Shown: piece after piece, positions 38,391-48,609 of the stretch | How positions within the stretch are numbered: the first letter of the stretch is position 1 | How the letters are laid out: each line of letters begins with the position of its first letter | Assembly: GCF_013317235.1 (NCBI RefSeq) | Contig: NZ_WLCM01000012.1 | Span: forward strand, 25,001-89,000 | Direction of reading: 5' to 3' | DNA from: Leisingera sp. ANG59 | GTDB lineage: Bacteria > Pseudomonadota > Alphaproteobacteria > Rhodobacterales > Rhodobacteraceae | Length of the DNA: 64,000 bases | Program-made: the position numbers and the translations under genes | Notes under the pieces: generated by a model | Database searches by the model: none | Seen by the model: only the letters and a program-made list of their open reading frames with translations | Told to the model about the DNA's origin: nothing

Positions 38391-38648
38391 ATGGCCTGGA
38401 TCAGCGCCTGGATCAGCGCATTATTCGGCGCATTGGGCGGCCTTGTGCTGGCCATTGTCGCCATCATGATCGGCGCCTGGCCGGTGTGGCTGGTTGTGCT
38501 CCCGTACCCTGTGGCAGCCGTGGTTCTGATGCTGGGAATGCTTGCCTTTCAGCTGTGGCGGAGCGGCAGTATCGGCAGCCGCGGGCACGGCGTGGGCGCG
38601 GGCAAAGGCCCCAAGGTCCGCTGCGGCCCCGGGCCGGGCCTGTTCTGA
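38391..38648 (+). CDS. Small two-helix membrane protein, paralogue of the 38018 gene
   Basis: An 85-residue protein with two membrane helices (GLVLAIVAIMIGAWPVWLVV and VVLMLGMLAFQLWRS) and a basic Gly-rich tail. I prefer ATG 38391 because the neighbour also begins MAW; ATG 38373 is an alternative adding six residues. No family name known. Confidence 0.55.
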   Translation: MAWISAWISALFGALGGLVLAIVAIMIGAWPVWLVVLPYPVAAVVLMLGMLAFQLWRSGSIGSRGHGVGAGKGPKVRCGPGPGLF

Positions 38649-38695
38649 CACCGGCGCGGAACAGGGCGGGACCCGGTGGCTGAAGCCCCGAGGGA

Positions 38696-39121
38696 TCAGC
38701 CGCGCAGCCAGCTGATGATCTGCCCTGACCGCATCGCGCCGGCCTGGCGTTTCTTTTCCTTGCCGCGCTCAAAGGCGATCAGCGCCGGGATGCCGCGGAT
38801 GCGGTAGCGGGCACCGGTGGAGGGATGGTCCTGGGTGTTGAGCTTGACCAGCCGCGCGCGGCCTGCCAGGGCCTGGGCGGCCTTGGCAAATTCCGGCGCC
38901 ATCATCCGGCAGGGGCCGCACCAGGGCGCCCAGAAGTCCGCCACCAGCAGCACATCGTCGTTCTGCACCGCCTTCTGCAGCTTGGCCGGGTCCACGTCCG
39001 CGGGCTTGGATGGCATCAGCGCCGCGCCGCAGCTGCCGCATTTCGGACCGCTGCCCAGTTTTTCCCCCGGCACCCGGTTGAGCTGGGCGCAGGTCAGGCA
39101 GGTGAGGGTCTTGACGCCCAT
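38696..39121 (-). CDS. trxC: Thioredoxin 2 (TrxC-type) with zinc ribbon
   Basis: A 141-residue thioredoxin with the TrxC build. An N-terminal zinc ribbon (CLTC near residue 8, CGSC near 28) precedes the thioredoxin domain with active site WCGPC and cis-Pro in RGIPALIAFE. It reduces cytosolic disulfides, mainly under oxidative stress in species where studied. GGAG before ATG 39121. Divergent from the L,D-transpeptidase gene. Confidence 0.92.
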   Translation of the reverse strand: MGVKTLTCLTCAQLNRVPGEKLGSGPKCGSCGAALMPSKPADVDPAKLQKAVQNDDVLLVADFWAPWCGPCRMMAPEFAKAAQALAGRARLVKLNTQDHPSTGARYRIRGIPALIAFERGKEKKRQAGAMRSGQIISWLRG

Positions 39122-39267
39122 GACGGCTCCTTTGGCTGTTTGCCCCGGTATAGCCGCGGCACCCGCCCATGCAACAGTTTGCATCGCATCCGCCGAAACC
39201 CGTTGACCGCCTGCCGCGGCCGCCGGAAGATGAAAGGGAGTTGCAATTGACGTTCGGAGGTTTGGCC

Positions 39268-39840
39268 ATGTTTTCACGCCGGAAAATTCTGACCGCGGGC
39301 ACCGCAGTCGCAGCTGCGACGCTGCTTCCGCTGCCGGCGCTGGCCCGCAAGAAAGAGCCTGCCCCCTTTGACCCCACGCCGCAGGAAGTGAGGATCCGCA
39401 AGGGCTTTGCCCCCGGCCAGATCCTGGTGCTGCCGCGGTCCTACTACCTCTACTTCGTGACCGACAAGCGCAAGGCGATCCGTTATGGCGTCGGTGTCGG
39501 CAAGGCGGGGCTGGAATTCACCGGCAAGGCGGTGATCGAACGCAAGAAGGTCTGGCCGACCTGGCGCCCCACCGACGAGATGATCGAGCGCGATCCGCGG
39601 GCCTATGCCAAGTTCATCGACAACGACTACATCCAGCCGGGCGGGCCGGACAACCCGCTGGGGGCCCGGGCGCTGTACCTGTTCCAGAATGGGGTCGACA
39701 CCTATTTCCGAATCCATGGCACCAACCAGCCGCAAACCATCGGCCATTCGGTGTCTAACGGCTGCATCCGGATGCTTAACGAGCATGTGGTGGACCTGTA
39801 CGAGCGGGTGCCGCTGGGCACAGTGGTGACTGTGCTATAG
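39268..39840 (+). CDS. Exported L,D-transpeptidase (YkuD family)
   Basis: A 190-residue protein with a twin-arginine-like signal (FSRRKILTAG) and a YkuD catalytic domain ending in HGTNQPQTIGHSVSNGCIRM, where the His and Cys are the catalytic pair. These enzymes form 3-3 cross-links in peptidoglycan or attach lipoproteins to it. I choose ATG 39268 with GGAGG seven bases upstream; the frame remains open upstream to 39169 but lacks a site. Monocistronic. Confidence 0.93.
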   Translation: MFSRRKILTAGTAVAAATLLPLPALARKKEPAPFDPTPQEVRIRKGFAPGQILVLPRSYYLYFVTDKRKAIRYGVGVGKAGLEFTGKAVIERKKVWPTWRPTDEMIERDPRAYAKFIDNDYIQPGGPDNPLGARALYLFQNGVDTYFRIHGTNQPQTIGHSVSNGCIRMLNEHVVDLYERVPLGTVVTVL

Positions 39841-40070
39841 CCGCACAAGTGACAGATTCTTAGGCGCACAACCGCCGGAATCTGCTCCGGAACCCCGCGT
39901 CACCGCGCATTTTTCTTGCGCTGAAGGGGATTCGTAACCAATTCTGTCACGGCGATGTTACGCGAATGCCATCACTGTACCCTACCCGGCGCGGTAATGA
40001 CCATCTGCAAACCTTGCCGGACTGCCGCATAAGCGGGCAGAGAACTGAGACGACTTAGGAGTAATCGACG

Positions 40071-40280
40071 ATGGCCACTGGCACCGTCAAATGGTTCAAC
40101 ACCACCAAAGGCTACGGCTTTATTGCACCCGAAGAAGGCGGCAAGGACGTATTTGTCCATATTTCCGCCGTAGAGCGTTCCGGGCTGACCGGCCTGGCAG
40201 ACAATCAGAAAGTGACCTATGAGCTGCGCGCAGGCCGCGACGGCCGCGAATCCGCAGTGGATATCGCGCTGGTCTCCTGA
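40071..40280 (+). CDS. cspA: Cold-shock-domain protein CspA
   Basis: A 69-residue OB-fold RNA chaperone with the RNP motifs GTVKWFNTTKGYGFI and KDVFVHISA. AGGAG precedes ATG 40071. The 230-base interval upstream (39841-40070) has no gene and includes a purine-rich stretch; a long untranslated leader would be typical of cold-regulated csp genes, but I see no marked cold-box. A terminator follows. Confidence 0.93.
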   Translation: MATGTVKWFNTTKGYGFIAPEEGGKDVFVHISAVERSGLTGLADNQKVTYELRAGRDGRESAVDIALVS

Positions 40281-40305
40281 CCCTCTGATTTGTACCGAAA
40301 TTTCC

Positions 40306-40332
40306 AAACAGCCCTGACGGCCGGGGCTGTTT
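40306..40332. terminator. Bidirectional terminator between cspA and tesA
   Basis: A 9-bp perfect stem (40306-40314 with 40324-40332) with T at the 3' side on the plus strand and A on the 5' side. It ends at the last base of the convergent tesA stop region. Confidence 0.75.
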
Positions 40333-40974
40333 TCAGCGGTCTATGGCCGCCACCAGCTGCAGCGCAGCCGGGCCGATCGCGGCCACATTGAGCGCAACGC
40401 CGCGGGCGTTGGGGTGTATGCCGTCGTCCTGCATGAACGCCTGCGCCGCGGCGGGGTCGTTGCCCGCCTCAGCGGCGATGCCGGCAAAGGCATCCGGGTG
40501 CAGTACCGCGCCGTATTCAACCGCCAGTTCCGGATAGATCGCGTCAAAGGCCTGCTTGTAATCCGGGCCATAGTTGCGCGGGGCCTTCATGCCGATCAGC
40601 AGGACCTCAATCCCCTTGGCCTGTGCCGTTTGCAGGATGCGTTCGAGATTGGCGCGCGCCTCCTCAGGCGCCAGCCCGCGCAGCATGTCATTGCCGCCCA
40701 GAAGCACGATCAGCCCGTCTGGAGTGTCCGACAGGGTCCATTCGGCGCGCTCTGCCCCGCCGGCGGTGGTGTCACCGGAGACGCCTGCGTTTTGCAGCCT
40801 GACATCGGCGCCGTTCCCGTTCAGCCAGCGCTCCAGCTGCGGCACCAGGCCCTGGCCCTGTGGCAGCCCGTAGCCCTGCACCAGGCTGTCGCCAAGGGCG
40901 GTGATCCGCAGCGGTTCCGCCCAGGCGGGGGTGGTAAAAAGCAGCAAACTGAGCAGTGCCAATGTCTTGCGCAT
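40333..40974 (-). CDS. tesA: Arylesterase / lysophospholipase TesA (SGNH hydrolase)
   Basis: A 213-residue periplasmic SGNH hydrolase. It has a signal peptide (ending PAWA), block I GDSLVQGYGL with the Ser, block III GGND, and block V DGIHPN with Asp and His. It hydrolyses thioesters and lysophospholipids. The divergent ybbA-ybbP pair is the classic neighbour arrangement seen in E. coli. ATG 40974. Confidence 0.92.
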   Translation of the reverse strand: MRKTLALLSLLLFTTPAWAEPLRITALGDSLVQGYGLPQGQGLVPQLERWLNGNGADVRLQNAGVSGDTTAGGAERAEWTLSDTPDGLIVLLGGNDMLRGLAPEEARANLERILQTAQAKGIEVLLIGMKAPRNYGPDYKQAFDAIYPELAVEYGAVLHPDAFAGIAAEAGNDPAAAQAFMQDDGIHPNARGVALNVAAIGPAALQLVAAIDR

Positions 40975-41022
40975 CGCCGCAAACACTCCATATCCGTTAG
41001 GTGCATCCAACAGGCAGGCCCG

Positions 41023-41723
<701 letters not shown>

Positions 41724-41727
<4 letters not shown>

Positions 41728-44249
41728 ATGCCGCCTCTATCCGCCTCGCCTGGCGGTTTGCCCTGCGGGAGCTGCGCGGCGGGCTGAAGGGGTTCCGCAT
41801 CTTTCTAGCCTGTCTTGCCCTGGGGGTCGGGGTGATTGCCGCCATTGGCTCCATCCGGGCCTCTATCGAGGCCGGGCTGTCGCAAGAGGGAGCGACGATC
41901 CTGGGCGGCGATGCCGAACTGAATTTCACCTACCGGTTTGCCAATGAGGACGAGCGCGCCTGGCTGGACCGGACCGCGCTGCGCCATTCCGAGATTGCCG
42001 AGTTCCGGTCCATGGCCACGGTGGGAGAGGAGCGCGGACTGACCCAGGTGAAGGCTGTGGACGGTCTCTACCCGTTGAAAGGGGAGATGGAGCTGACCCC
42101 TGACATGCCGCTGGAGACGGCGCTGGCGGGCGCAGAAGGCTTGCCGGGAGCGGTGATGGACCGGGTTCTGGCCGACCGTCTGGGCCTGCAGCCGGGGGAT
42201 ACATTCCGGCTTGGCACACAGGACTTCACGCTGACTGCGATGATTGCGCTGGAGCCGGACGCCGCCGCCTCCGGCTTTGAGCTGGGGCCGCGCACCATGG
42301 TCAGGACTGAGGATCTGGCCGGGTCCGGCCTGCTGGAGCCGGGCACGCTGTTTGACACCAAATACCGGATGGAACTGCCGCCGGGCAGCGATCTGGCCGC
42401 CCTGCAGGCGGAGGCCGAGGGGCTGTTTGAAACCACCGGCATGCGCTGGCGCGATGCCAGGAACGGCGCGCCGGGGGTTACCACCTTTGTCGAGCGGCTG
42501 GGCGGGTTTCTGGTGCTGGTGGGCCTGTCGGGGCTGGCGGTGGGCGGGGTCGGTGTTTCTGCCGCCGTGCGGGCCTATCTGGCCACCAAGACCGCAACCA
42601 TCGCCACCCTGCGCACGCTGGGGGCGGAGCGGCAGACGATCTTCCTCACCTACTTTCTGCAGATCGGTGCGCTGACGCTGATCGGAGTCGGCTTCGGGCT
42701 GGTGCTGGGGGGCGTGGGGCCGATGCTGCTGGGGCCGCTGATTGCGGCGCAGCTGCCGTTTCCGGCGGTGTTTTCGCTTTATCCGTCTGCCCTGGCAGAG
42801 GCCGCCGTCTATGGTGTGCTGACCGCCTTCATCTTTGCGCTTTGGCCGCTGGCCCGGGCCGAGCGGATCCGCGCGGCCTCCTTGTTCCGCGATGCCTTTG
42901 CCAGCCGTACACGGCTGCCCGCACCGCGCTATTTGCTGGCAACCGCGCTGGCGCTGGCGGCGCTGGTGGGGCTGGCGGCGTGGTTCAGCGGCTCGGCGCA
43001 GCTGACGCTGTGGACCGCAGGCGGACTGATGGGGGCGCTGCTGGTGCTGCTGGTCGCCGCGCTGGCGATCGGCTTTGCGGCGCGCCGCGGCACCGGGGCG
43101 TCGCGCGGGCGCCCTGCCCTGCGGTGGGCGCTGTCGTCCATTGGCAGCGCCCGCGACGGCGCGGTGCCTGCGGTGCTGGCGCTGGGTCTGGGCCTGACGG
43201 TGCTGGCCGCCATCGGCCAGATCGACGGCAACATGCGCCGCGCCATTGCGGGCAACCTGCCGGATGTGGCGCCGAGCTATTTCTTTGTCGATATCCAGCG
43301 CAGCCAGATGCCCGCCTTCCTGGAGCGGGTGGAGAATGACCCCTCCGTCACCCGGGTAGAGAACGCGCCGATGCTGCGCGGGGTGCTGACCCGGATCAAC
43401 GGACAGCCCGCCACGGAGGTTGCGGGCGATCACTGGGTGGTGCGCGGCGACCGCGGCATCACCTATGCCGCCGCGCAGCCGGAAGCGACAGAGGTCACAG
43501 CTGGCGAGTGGTGGCCGGAGGATTATTCCGGCGGGCCGCAGATCAGCTTTGCCGCCGAGGAGGCCGAGGAGCTGGGCCTCAATCTGGGGGACACGCTGAC
43601 GCTGAACATCCTGGGCCGTGACATCACCGGCACCATCACCAGCTTCCGCAACGTGGATTTCTCCACCGCGGGTATGGGGTTTGTGATGGTGCTGAACGAG
43701 GCCGCGCTGGCGGGCGCGCCGCACAGCTTCATCGCCACCGTCTATGCCGAGGAACAGGCGGAGGCCGCGATCCTGCGCGATCTGGCGCGGGAGATGCCGA
43801 ATATCACCGCCATCCGGATGCGTGACGCCATCGACCGGGTGTCGGACATCCTGCGGCAGCTGGCGGCAGCCACCGCCTATGGCGCCGCCGCAACGCTGCT
43901 GACCGGGTTCCTGGTGCTGCTTGGCACCGCGGCTGCGGGGGAGCCTGCGCGGCGGTATGAGGCGGCGCTGCTGAAAACCCTGGGCGCCCCGCGCAAGCAG
44001 ATCCTGGCAAGCTTTGCCCTGCGCTCTGCGCTGTTGGGCGCGGCGGCAGGGATGGTTGCCTTGGCGGCCGGCATTGCCGGGGCCTGGGCGATCAACGCCT
44101 ATGTGTTTGAGACCAGCTATGCGGTGATCTGGCCCAATGCGGTGATGGTGATCTCTGGCGGGGTGCTGACGACGCTGCTGGCGGGGCTGGCATTTGCGCT
44201 GCGGCCGCTGGCCGCCAAGCCCGCCCGCATCCTGCGCGCGCGCGAATGA
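41724..44249 (+). CDS. ybbP: ABC transporter permease YbbP (FtsX/MacB-like)
   Basis: An 841-residue permease. It has one N-terminal helix (IFLACLALGVGVIAAIGSI), a large periplasmic domain of about 200 residues, then two FtsX-type helical modules (about 250-460 and 690-840) with a second periplasmic domain between. This doubled FtsX build is the YbbP architecture. It forms the type VII ABC exporter with YbbA. Overlaps ybbA by four bases; ends 21 bases from the convergent Rrf2 gene. Confidence 0.92.
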
Positions 44250-44270
44250 CCTGGCCTGCGGCGGCCTGGC

Positions 44271-44720
44271 TTAGCGGGCGCCGCAGGAGACCGGCTGCAA
44301 GAGGCGCATCAGGTCATGGTTGTCGCAGACCAGGGATTCCAGCGAGATATCGTCCAGCGAGGCATAGAAAGCCTGTGCCGCATCCGCCAGCGCCACCTTG
44401 AGCCGGCAGGCATCGGACAGCGGGCAGGTGTTGTCCGCGTCGGCAAAGCATTCCACCATCGGCAGGTTGCCCTCGACATCGCGGAACACATCGCCGATGC
44501 GAATCTCCGCCGCGGGCTTGCCCAGGTTCATGCCGCCGTTACGGCCGCGCTGGGTGGCGAGGTAGCCCAGCTGGCTCAGCTGGTTGATCACCTGCGCCAG
44601 GTGGTTTTCCGAGATATTACAGCACTCTGCGATCTCGGCCTTGGTCACCAGGCGGTCTTCATGCGCGGCGCAGTACATCAGCAGCCGCACGGCAATGTTG
44701 GTCCTTTTGGTAATGCGCAT
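44271..44720 (-). CDS. Rrf2-family regulator, NsrR-like
   Basis: A 149-residue Rrf2 protein: N-terminal winged helix (LVTKAEIAECCNISENHLAQ) and the three-cysteine cluster motif VECFADADNTCPLSDACRL, which holds an iron-sulfur cluster in NsrR and IscR. The spacing fits NsrR, the nitric-oxide sensor, better than IscR. GGGAG before ATG 44720. An FNR-type box lies in the divergent interval. NO sensing here is inferred. Confidence 0.87.
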   Translation of the reverse strand: MRITKRTNIAVRLLMYCAAHEDRLVTKAEIAECCNISENHLAQVINQLSQLGYLATQRGRNGGMNLGKPAAEIRIGDVFRDVEGNLPMVECFADADNTCPLSDACRLKVALADAAQAFYASLDDISLESLVCDNHDLMRLLQPVSCGAR

Positions 44721-44777
44721 GGGTCAGCTCCCGCAGCTATGGTGCATCGCTTATTGCACAAGAGCGGAAAAAGCGGT

Positions 44778-44791
44778 TTGACATACATCAA
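44778..44791. promoter_or_regulatory. FNR/Dnr-type box
   Basis: TTGACATACATCAA fits TTGA-N6-TCAA, the site of FNR/FnrL and related NO or oxygen regulators of alphaproteobacteria. It lies 58 bases from the Rrf2 start and 31 from the cyclotransferase-like start, in their shared promoter interval. Confidence 0.6.
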
Positions 44792-44821
44792 TAAGCGAAC
44801 ATGCGGCAGAAGGGCGCACAG

Positions 44822-45394
44822 ATGACGGCTCCTTACTTCTTTGGCTACGGCAGCCTGGTGAACACTGCGACCCATGCCTATGGCGGTGCGGCACCTGCCC
44901 GGCTCAGCGGCTGGCGGCGCGCCTGGGTGCATACCTCCTTGCGCGAGGTGGCGTTCCTGTCGGCGGTGCCCTGCGAAAACAGCGAAATCGACGGGCTGAT
45001 TGCGGAGGTGCCGGGCGCCGACTGGGCGGCGCTGGACGAACGGGAATTCGCCTATGAGCGGCTGCCGGCCTCGGACCGGGTGCAGCACGGGCTGGCGGGC
45101 AGCCCTGAAATCTCCGTCTATGCCGTGGCGGCGGACAAGCAGAACGGCGTCAGCGAACGGCACCCGATCCTGCTGAGCTATCTGGATGTGGTGCTTCAGG
45201 GCTACTTGCGAGTGTTCGGCGAGGCCGGACTTCAGGGGTTTGTGGAAACCACCGATGGCTGGGACTCCCCCATTCTGGACGACCGCGCGGCACCGCTATA
45301 TCCGCGCCATCAGCCCATCGCTGCAGCTGAGCGTAAAATGTTTGACGATCTGATCGACAGCACCGGCGCCCGCCGCATAGTCTGGGAGGCATGA
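44822..45394 (+). CDS. Gamma-glutamylcyclotransferase-like protein
   Basis: A 190-residue protein of the GGCT-like fold. The substrate-binding loop FFGYGSLV is near the start and the region ERLPASDRVQH follows. GGCTs remove gamma-glutamyl groups as 5-oxoproline, often in glutathione turnover. The catalytic Glu expected near residue 80-100 cannot be assigned with certainty. I use ATG 44822 with AAGGG eight bases upstream; ATG 44801 is earlier. It overlaps the following DUF2254 gene by four bases (ATGA). Confidence 0.82.
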   Translation: MTAPYFFGYGSLVNTATHAYGGAAPARLSGWRRAWVHTSLREVAFLSAVPCENSEIDGLIAEVPGADWAALDEREFAYERLPASDRVQHGLAGSPEISVYAVAADKQNGVSERHPILLSYLDVVLQGYLRVFGEAGLQGFVETTDGWDSPILDDRAAPLYPRHQPIAAAERKMFDDLIDSTGARRIVWEA

Positions 45395-46584
45395 TCGAAA
45401 AGCTATTGCTGCACCTGGGCCGAATTGCGCGGCAGCTCTGGTTCAGGGTTGTTCTGATTTCCCTGATGTCCGTGCTAGCGCTGCTGCTGGCGCCGCTGGC
45501 AAAACCCTGGCTGCCCGACAACCTGAGCGAGGACTTTGGGCGCGAGGCGGTGCTGCCGGTGCTGACGATCCTGGCGTCGGGCATGCTGGCGGTCACCACC
45601 TTTTCGCTCAACGTCATGGTCAGCGCCTACCGCACCGCCGCCTCGATGGCGACACCGCGGGTCTACCGGCTGCTGCTGGAGGACACCGTCACCCACCGGG
45701 TGCTAGCGACATTCGTCAGCGGCTTCATCTATTCGCTGAGCGCGGTGATCCTGTTCCGGGCCGGCTATTTCACGCCGGAGGGCGCGTTTGTCGTTTTCTG
45801 CCTGACCGTCATCGTGGTGGTTCTGATTGTCGGCGCCATCCTGCGCTGGATTGATCATTTGTCGGGCTTGGGAAGCATGGACCACACCCTGCGGCTGATC
45901 GAGAACCGCAGCCGCGCCAGCCTGCGGGCGCGGATGGACAAACCCTGCCTCGGGGGCCTCTGCGCGCGCAAAAACGCCAAACCCGCGGACGCCATGGATA
46001 TTCCCGCCGCCAAGAGCGGCTTTGTCCGCTATGCCGGGCTGGCGCGGCTGAACGAGCTGGCGGATGAGGCCGGCACCGAGATCACCCTGGCGCGGGCGCC
46101 GGGGGAGTACATCCTGCGCGGCCAGCCGGTGGCCTGGGCCACGGGCGGGGACGAGGATTTCTGCAAGGCGGCCTCTGCCGCGATCGACATCGGCGACGTG
46201 CGCAGCTTCGATCAGGACCCCTCCTTTGGCCTGACCCTGCTGGCGGAGACCGCGCAGCGGGCGCTGTCGCCCGGCGTCAATGATCCCGGCACCGCAGTGG
46301 AAGTGATGGGGCGGCTGGAGCGGCTGCTGTGGGAGAACACCCCGGAGGACGAAAGCAGCGACGCCCGCGGGGCCGAATACCCGAAAGTGAATGTCCCGCC
46401 GGTCACAGCACGGCATCTGCTGCACTGCGCCTTCCCGCCGATCGCCCGCTGCGGCAGCGACTCGCCATCGGTGATGTGCTGGATGGAAAAGTCGCTTAAT
46501 GCGCTTGGCGAACATCCGAACCCGGATATGGCCAAGGCCGCCAGGGAGATGTGCCAGGACGTACGGGACGGCAACTGGGGCTGA
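45391..46584 (+). CDS. DUF2254 membrane protein
   Basis: A 397-residue inner-membrane protein. Four hydrophobic helices lie in the first 150 residues (VVLISLMSVLALLLAPLA, LTILASGMLAVTTFSLNVMV, FIYSLSAVILFRAGYF, TVIVVVLIVGAILRWI), then a large cytosolic domain of about 240 residues. DUF2254 proteins are uncharacterised. Translationally coupled to the cyclotransferase-like gene. Terminator 22 bases after the stop. Confidence 0.88.
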   Translation: MIEKLLLHLGRIARQLWFRVVLISLMSVLALLLAPLAKPWLPDNLSEDFGREAVLPVLTILASGMLAVTTFSLNVMVSAYRTAASMATPRVYRLLLEDTVTHRVLATFVSGFIYSLSAVILFRAGYFTPEGAFVVFCLTVIVVVLIVGAILRWIDHLSGLGSMDHTLRLIENRSRASLRARMDKPCLGGLCARKNAKPADAMDIPAAKSGFVRYAGLARLNELADEAGTEITLARAPGEYILRGQPVAWATGGDEDFCKAASAAIDIGDVRSFDQDPSFGLTLLAETAQRALSPGVNDPGTAVEVMGRLERLLWENTPEDESSDARGAEYPKVNVPPVTARHLLHCAFPPIARCGSDSPSVMCWMEKSLNALGEHPNPDMAKAAREMCQDVRDGNWG

Positions 46585-46605
46585 TAGAGTCCGTCCGGAA
46601 ACGAG

Positions 46606-46634
46606 AAAGGCGGCACCCGGAGGCACCGCCTTTT
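46606..46634. terminator. Bidirectional terminator between DUF2254 and gltX
   Basis: AAAGGCGG (46606-46613) pairs with CCGCCTTT (46626-46633 region) with a T at the end. The loop of about 12 bases itself has small inverted parts. It lies between convergent stops. Confidence 0.7.
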
Positions 46635-46654
46635 GCAACAGGATGTCTCAGGTG

Positions 46655-47980
46655 TCAGCCGCGGGCGCGCACGGTTTCCATCAGCGCCAGCAGAGCGGAC
46701 ATGTCGGGGCCGCGCTCCATGCCGGTCACGGCCTTGCGCAGCGGCATGAACAGGCCCTTGCCCTTGCGGCCGGTGGCCTCCTTCACCGCAGCGGTCCAGT
46801 TGCCCCAGCTTTCGCTGTCATAGGGGCCTTCGGGCAGCAGGGCCATCGCCTCGGCGATGAAGTCCTTGTCCTCATCCGCCACCAGCGGTTCGGCGCCGTC
46901 GCGGCACAGATCCCACCAGCCGGCCAGGTCCTTGAGGGTGGTGATGTTTTCCTTGGCCATATCCCAGAAAGCCGCCTGTTTCCCGGCCGGGACGCCCAGC
47001 GCGTCCACGTGGGTTTGCACAGCCTCCAGCGGCAGCGACTGCAGGTGGCGGGCGGTCAGCGGGTAAAGGTCCTCGACATCGAATTTGGTCGGCGCTGCGC
47101 CGAAGCGGTTGATGTCGAAACCGTCAATCAGCTCCGCCAGCTCCGTGCGCAGCTCGACCGGGTCGGAGGAACCCAGACGCGCCATCAGGCTGAGGAGCGC
47201 CATCGGCTGCACACCGGCTTCGCGCAGGTCGCGCAGCGCCAGAGTGCCAAGGCGTTTGGACAGCGCCTCGCCCTGCGGGCCGGTCAGCAGCGAGTGGTGG
47301 GCAAAGGAAGGAACAGAGCCGCCCAGCGCCTCGATGATCTGGATCTGGGTGGCGGTGTTGGTGACGTGGTCGGAGCCGCGCACCACATGGGTCACGCCCA
47401 TTTCGGTATCGTCGACCACGGAGGCCAGCGTATAGAGGAACTGGCCGTCGCCGCGGATCAGCACCGGGTCCGAGACCGAGGCCGCGTCGATGGAGATATC
47501 GCCCAGGATGCCGTCGGTCCACTCGATGCGCTGATGGTCCAGCTTGAAGCGCCAGACGCCGTCGCCGCGCTCGGCGCGCAGTGCCGTTTTTTCGTCGTCG
47601 GACAGGTTCAGGGCTGCGCGGTCATAAACCGGCGGCTTGCCCATGTTGAGCTGCTTCTTGCGCTTCAGGTCCAGCTCGGTCGGGGTTTCGAAAGCTTCGT
47701 AGAAACGGCCGATCTCCCGCAGCTTGTCTGCCGCAGCCACATAGCGGTCCAGCCGCTCGGACTGGCGCTCCACGCGGTCCCAGGTCAGGCCCAGCCACTC
47801 CAGATCCTCTTTGATGGCATCGACGTATTCTTCCTTCGACCGCTCCGGATCGGTGTCGTCGATGCGCAGGATGAAGGTGCCGCCGGCCTTGCGGGCGATC
47901 AGGTAGTTCATCAGCGCGGTGCGCAGGTTGCCGACGTGGATATAGCCGGTCGGCGACGGGGCAAAACGGGTGGTGGTCAT
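46655..47980 (-). CDS. gltX: Glutamyl-tRNA synthetase
   Basis: A 441-residue class I GluRS of bacterial type. The HIGH motif appears as SPTGYIHVGN and KMSKS as GEALSKRLG, with the alpha-helical anticodon domain after about residue 300. Rhodobacteraceae often have two GluRS genes, one of them specialised for tRNAGln; which this is cannot be told here. ATG 47980 with AGGAG; a GTG three bases upstream is less likely. Confidence 0.94.
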   Translation of the reverse strand: MTTTRFAPSPTGYIHVGNLRTALMNYLIARKAGGTFILRIDDTDPERSKEEYVDAIKEDLEWLGLTWDRVERQSERLDRYVAAADKLREIGRFYEAFETPTELDLKRKKQLNMGKPPVYDRAALNLSDDEKTALRAERGDGVWRFKLDHQRIEWTDGILGDISIDAASVSDPVLIRGDGQFLYTLASVVDDTEMGVTHVVRGSDHVTNTATQIQIIEALGGSVPSFAHHSLLTGPQGEALSKRLGTLALRDLREAGVQPMALLSLMARLGSSDPVELRTELAELIDGFDINRFGAAPTKFDVEDLYPLTARHLQSLPLEAVQTHVDALGVPAGKQAAFWDMAKENITTLKDLAGWWDLCRDGAEPLVADEDKDFIAEAMALLPEGPYDSESWGNWTAAVKEATGRKGKGLFMPLRKAVTGMERGPDMSALLALMETVRARG

Positions 47981-48105
47981 CACGAGTCTCCTGTTGCCCT
48001 GCCCCTTGTCACATGGGCGCCGGATTGTCCAGTTTCGGTAGTGTTAACGCGCCTTAGGCGCGGGCTTGCGGCGCGAGTATTTCGGGAAGGATGAAAGCCC
48101 GGCAA

Positions 48106-48534
48106 TTACTCCGGCTGCACCGGCCAGATCGCGTTCAGGTCCTTGAGACCCGCTTTGACCAGTTCCCCCAGAACTTCCAGATCGACATCGGCAAGCTTGT
48201 TCACATAGAGGCAGCTTTTGCCCAGCTTGTGCTTGCCCAGGCGGGACAGGATGGCGCTGTAATCCTGATAGCCCGGCATGATGTAAATTGAATGGCGCGC
48301 CCGGCGCGGGGCGAATCCGGTGGCCAGGAATTCCCCTTCGCGGCCCGTCGCATAGCGGTATCGGTAGCGGCCGTATCCGATGATGGACGGGCCCCACATC
48401 TGCGGTTGGTAGCCGGTTACCTCGCGGAACAGCCTGTCCAACTCCTGGGCCTCTACCGATTTGCGCTCCGGCTCCACCGCTTGCAGAAACTCTAAAACGC
48501 TTGCGCCCGTCGGGGCTGTCTTGTTCCGGCTCAT
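48106..48534 (-). CDS. DUF1801 (YdhG-like) protein
   Basis: A 142-residue protein with the DUF1801 pattern: VLEFLQAVEPERKSVEAQEL, YQPQMWGPSIIGYGRYRYRY, SIYIMPGYQDY and KSCLYVNKLADVDLEVL. Fold resembles iron-chaperone-like YdhG/frataxin relatives, but no function is set. ATG 48534 with GGAGGG. Single gene. Confidence 0.85.
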   Translation of the reverse strand: MSRNKTAPTGASVLEFLQAVEPERKSVEAQELDRLFREVTGYQPQMWGPSIIGYGRYRYRYATGREGEFLATGFAPRRARHSIYIMPGYQDYSAILSRLGKHKLGKSCLYVNKLADVDLEVLGELVKAGLKDLNAIWPVQPE

Positions 48535-48609
48535 CGCCAGCCCTCCTGCCATAATGGTAGTGCAGCCCAGGCGTTCGGACAGTCCTGCTCCGCCTGACTA
48601 GCGGATGGT

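Noticed and set aside
40071-40280. Cold-shock thermosensor structure in the cspA leader
   Set aside because: The upstream interval is long enough, but I could not identify a conserved cold-box or convincing alternative folds by eye.
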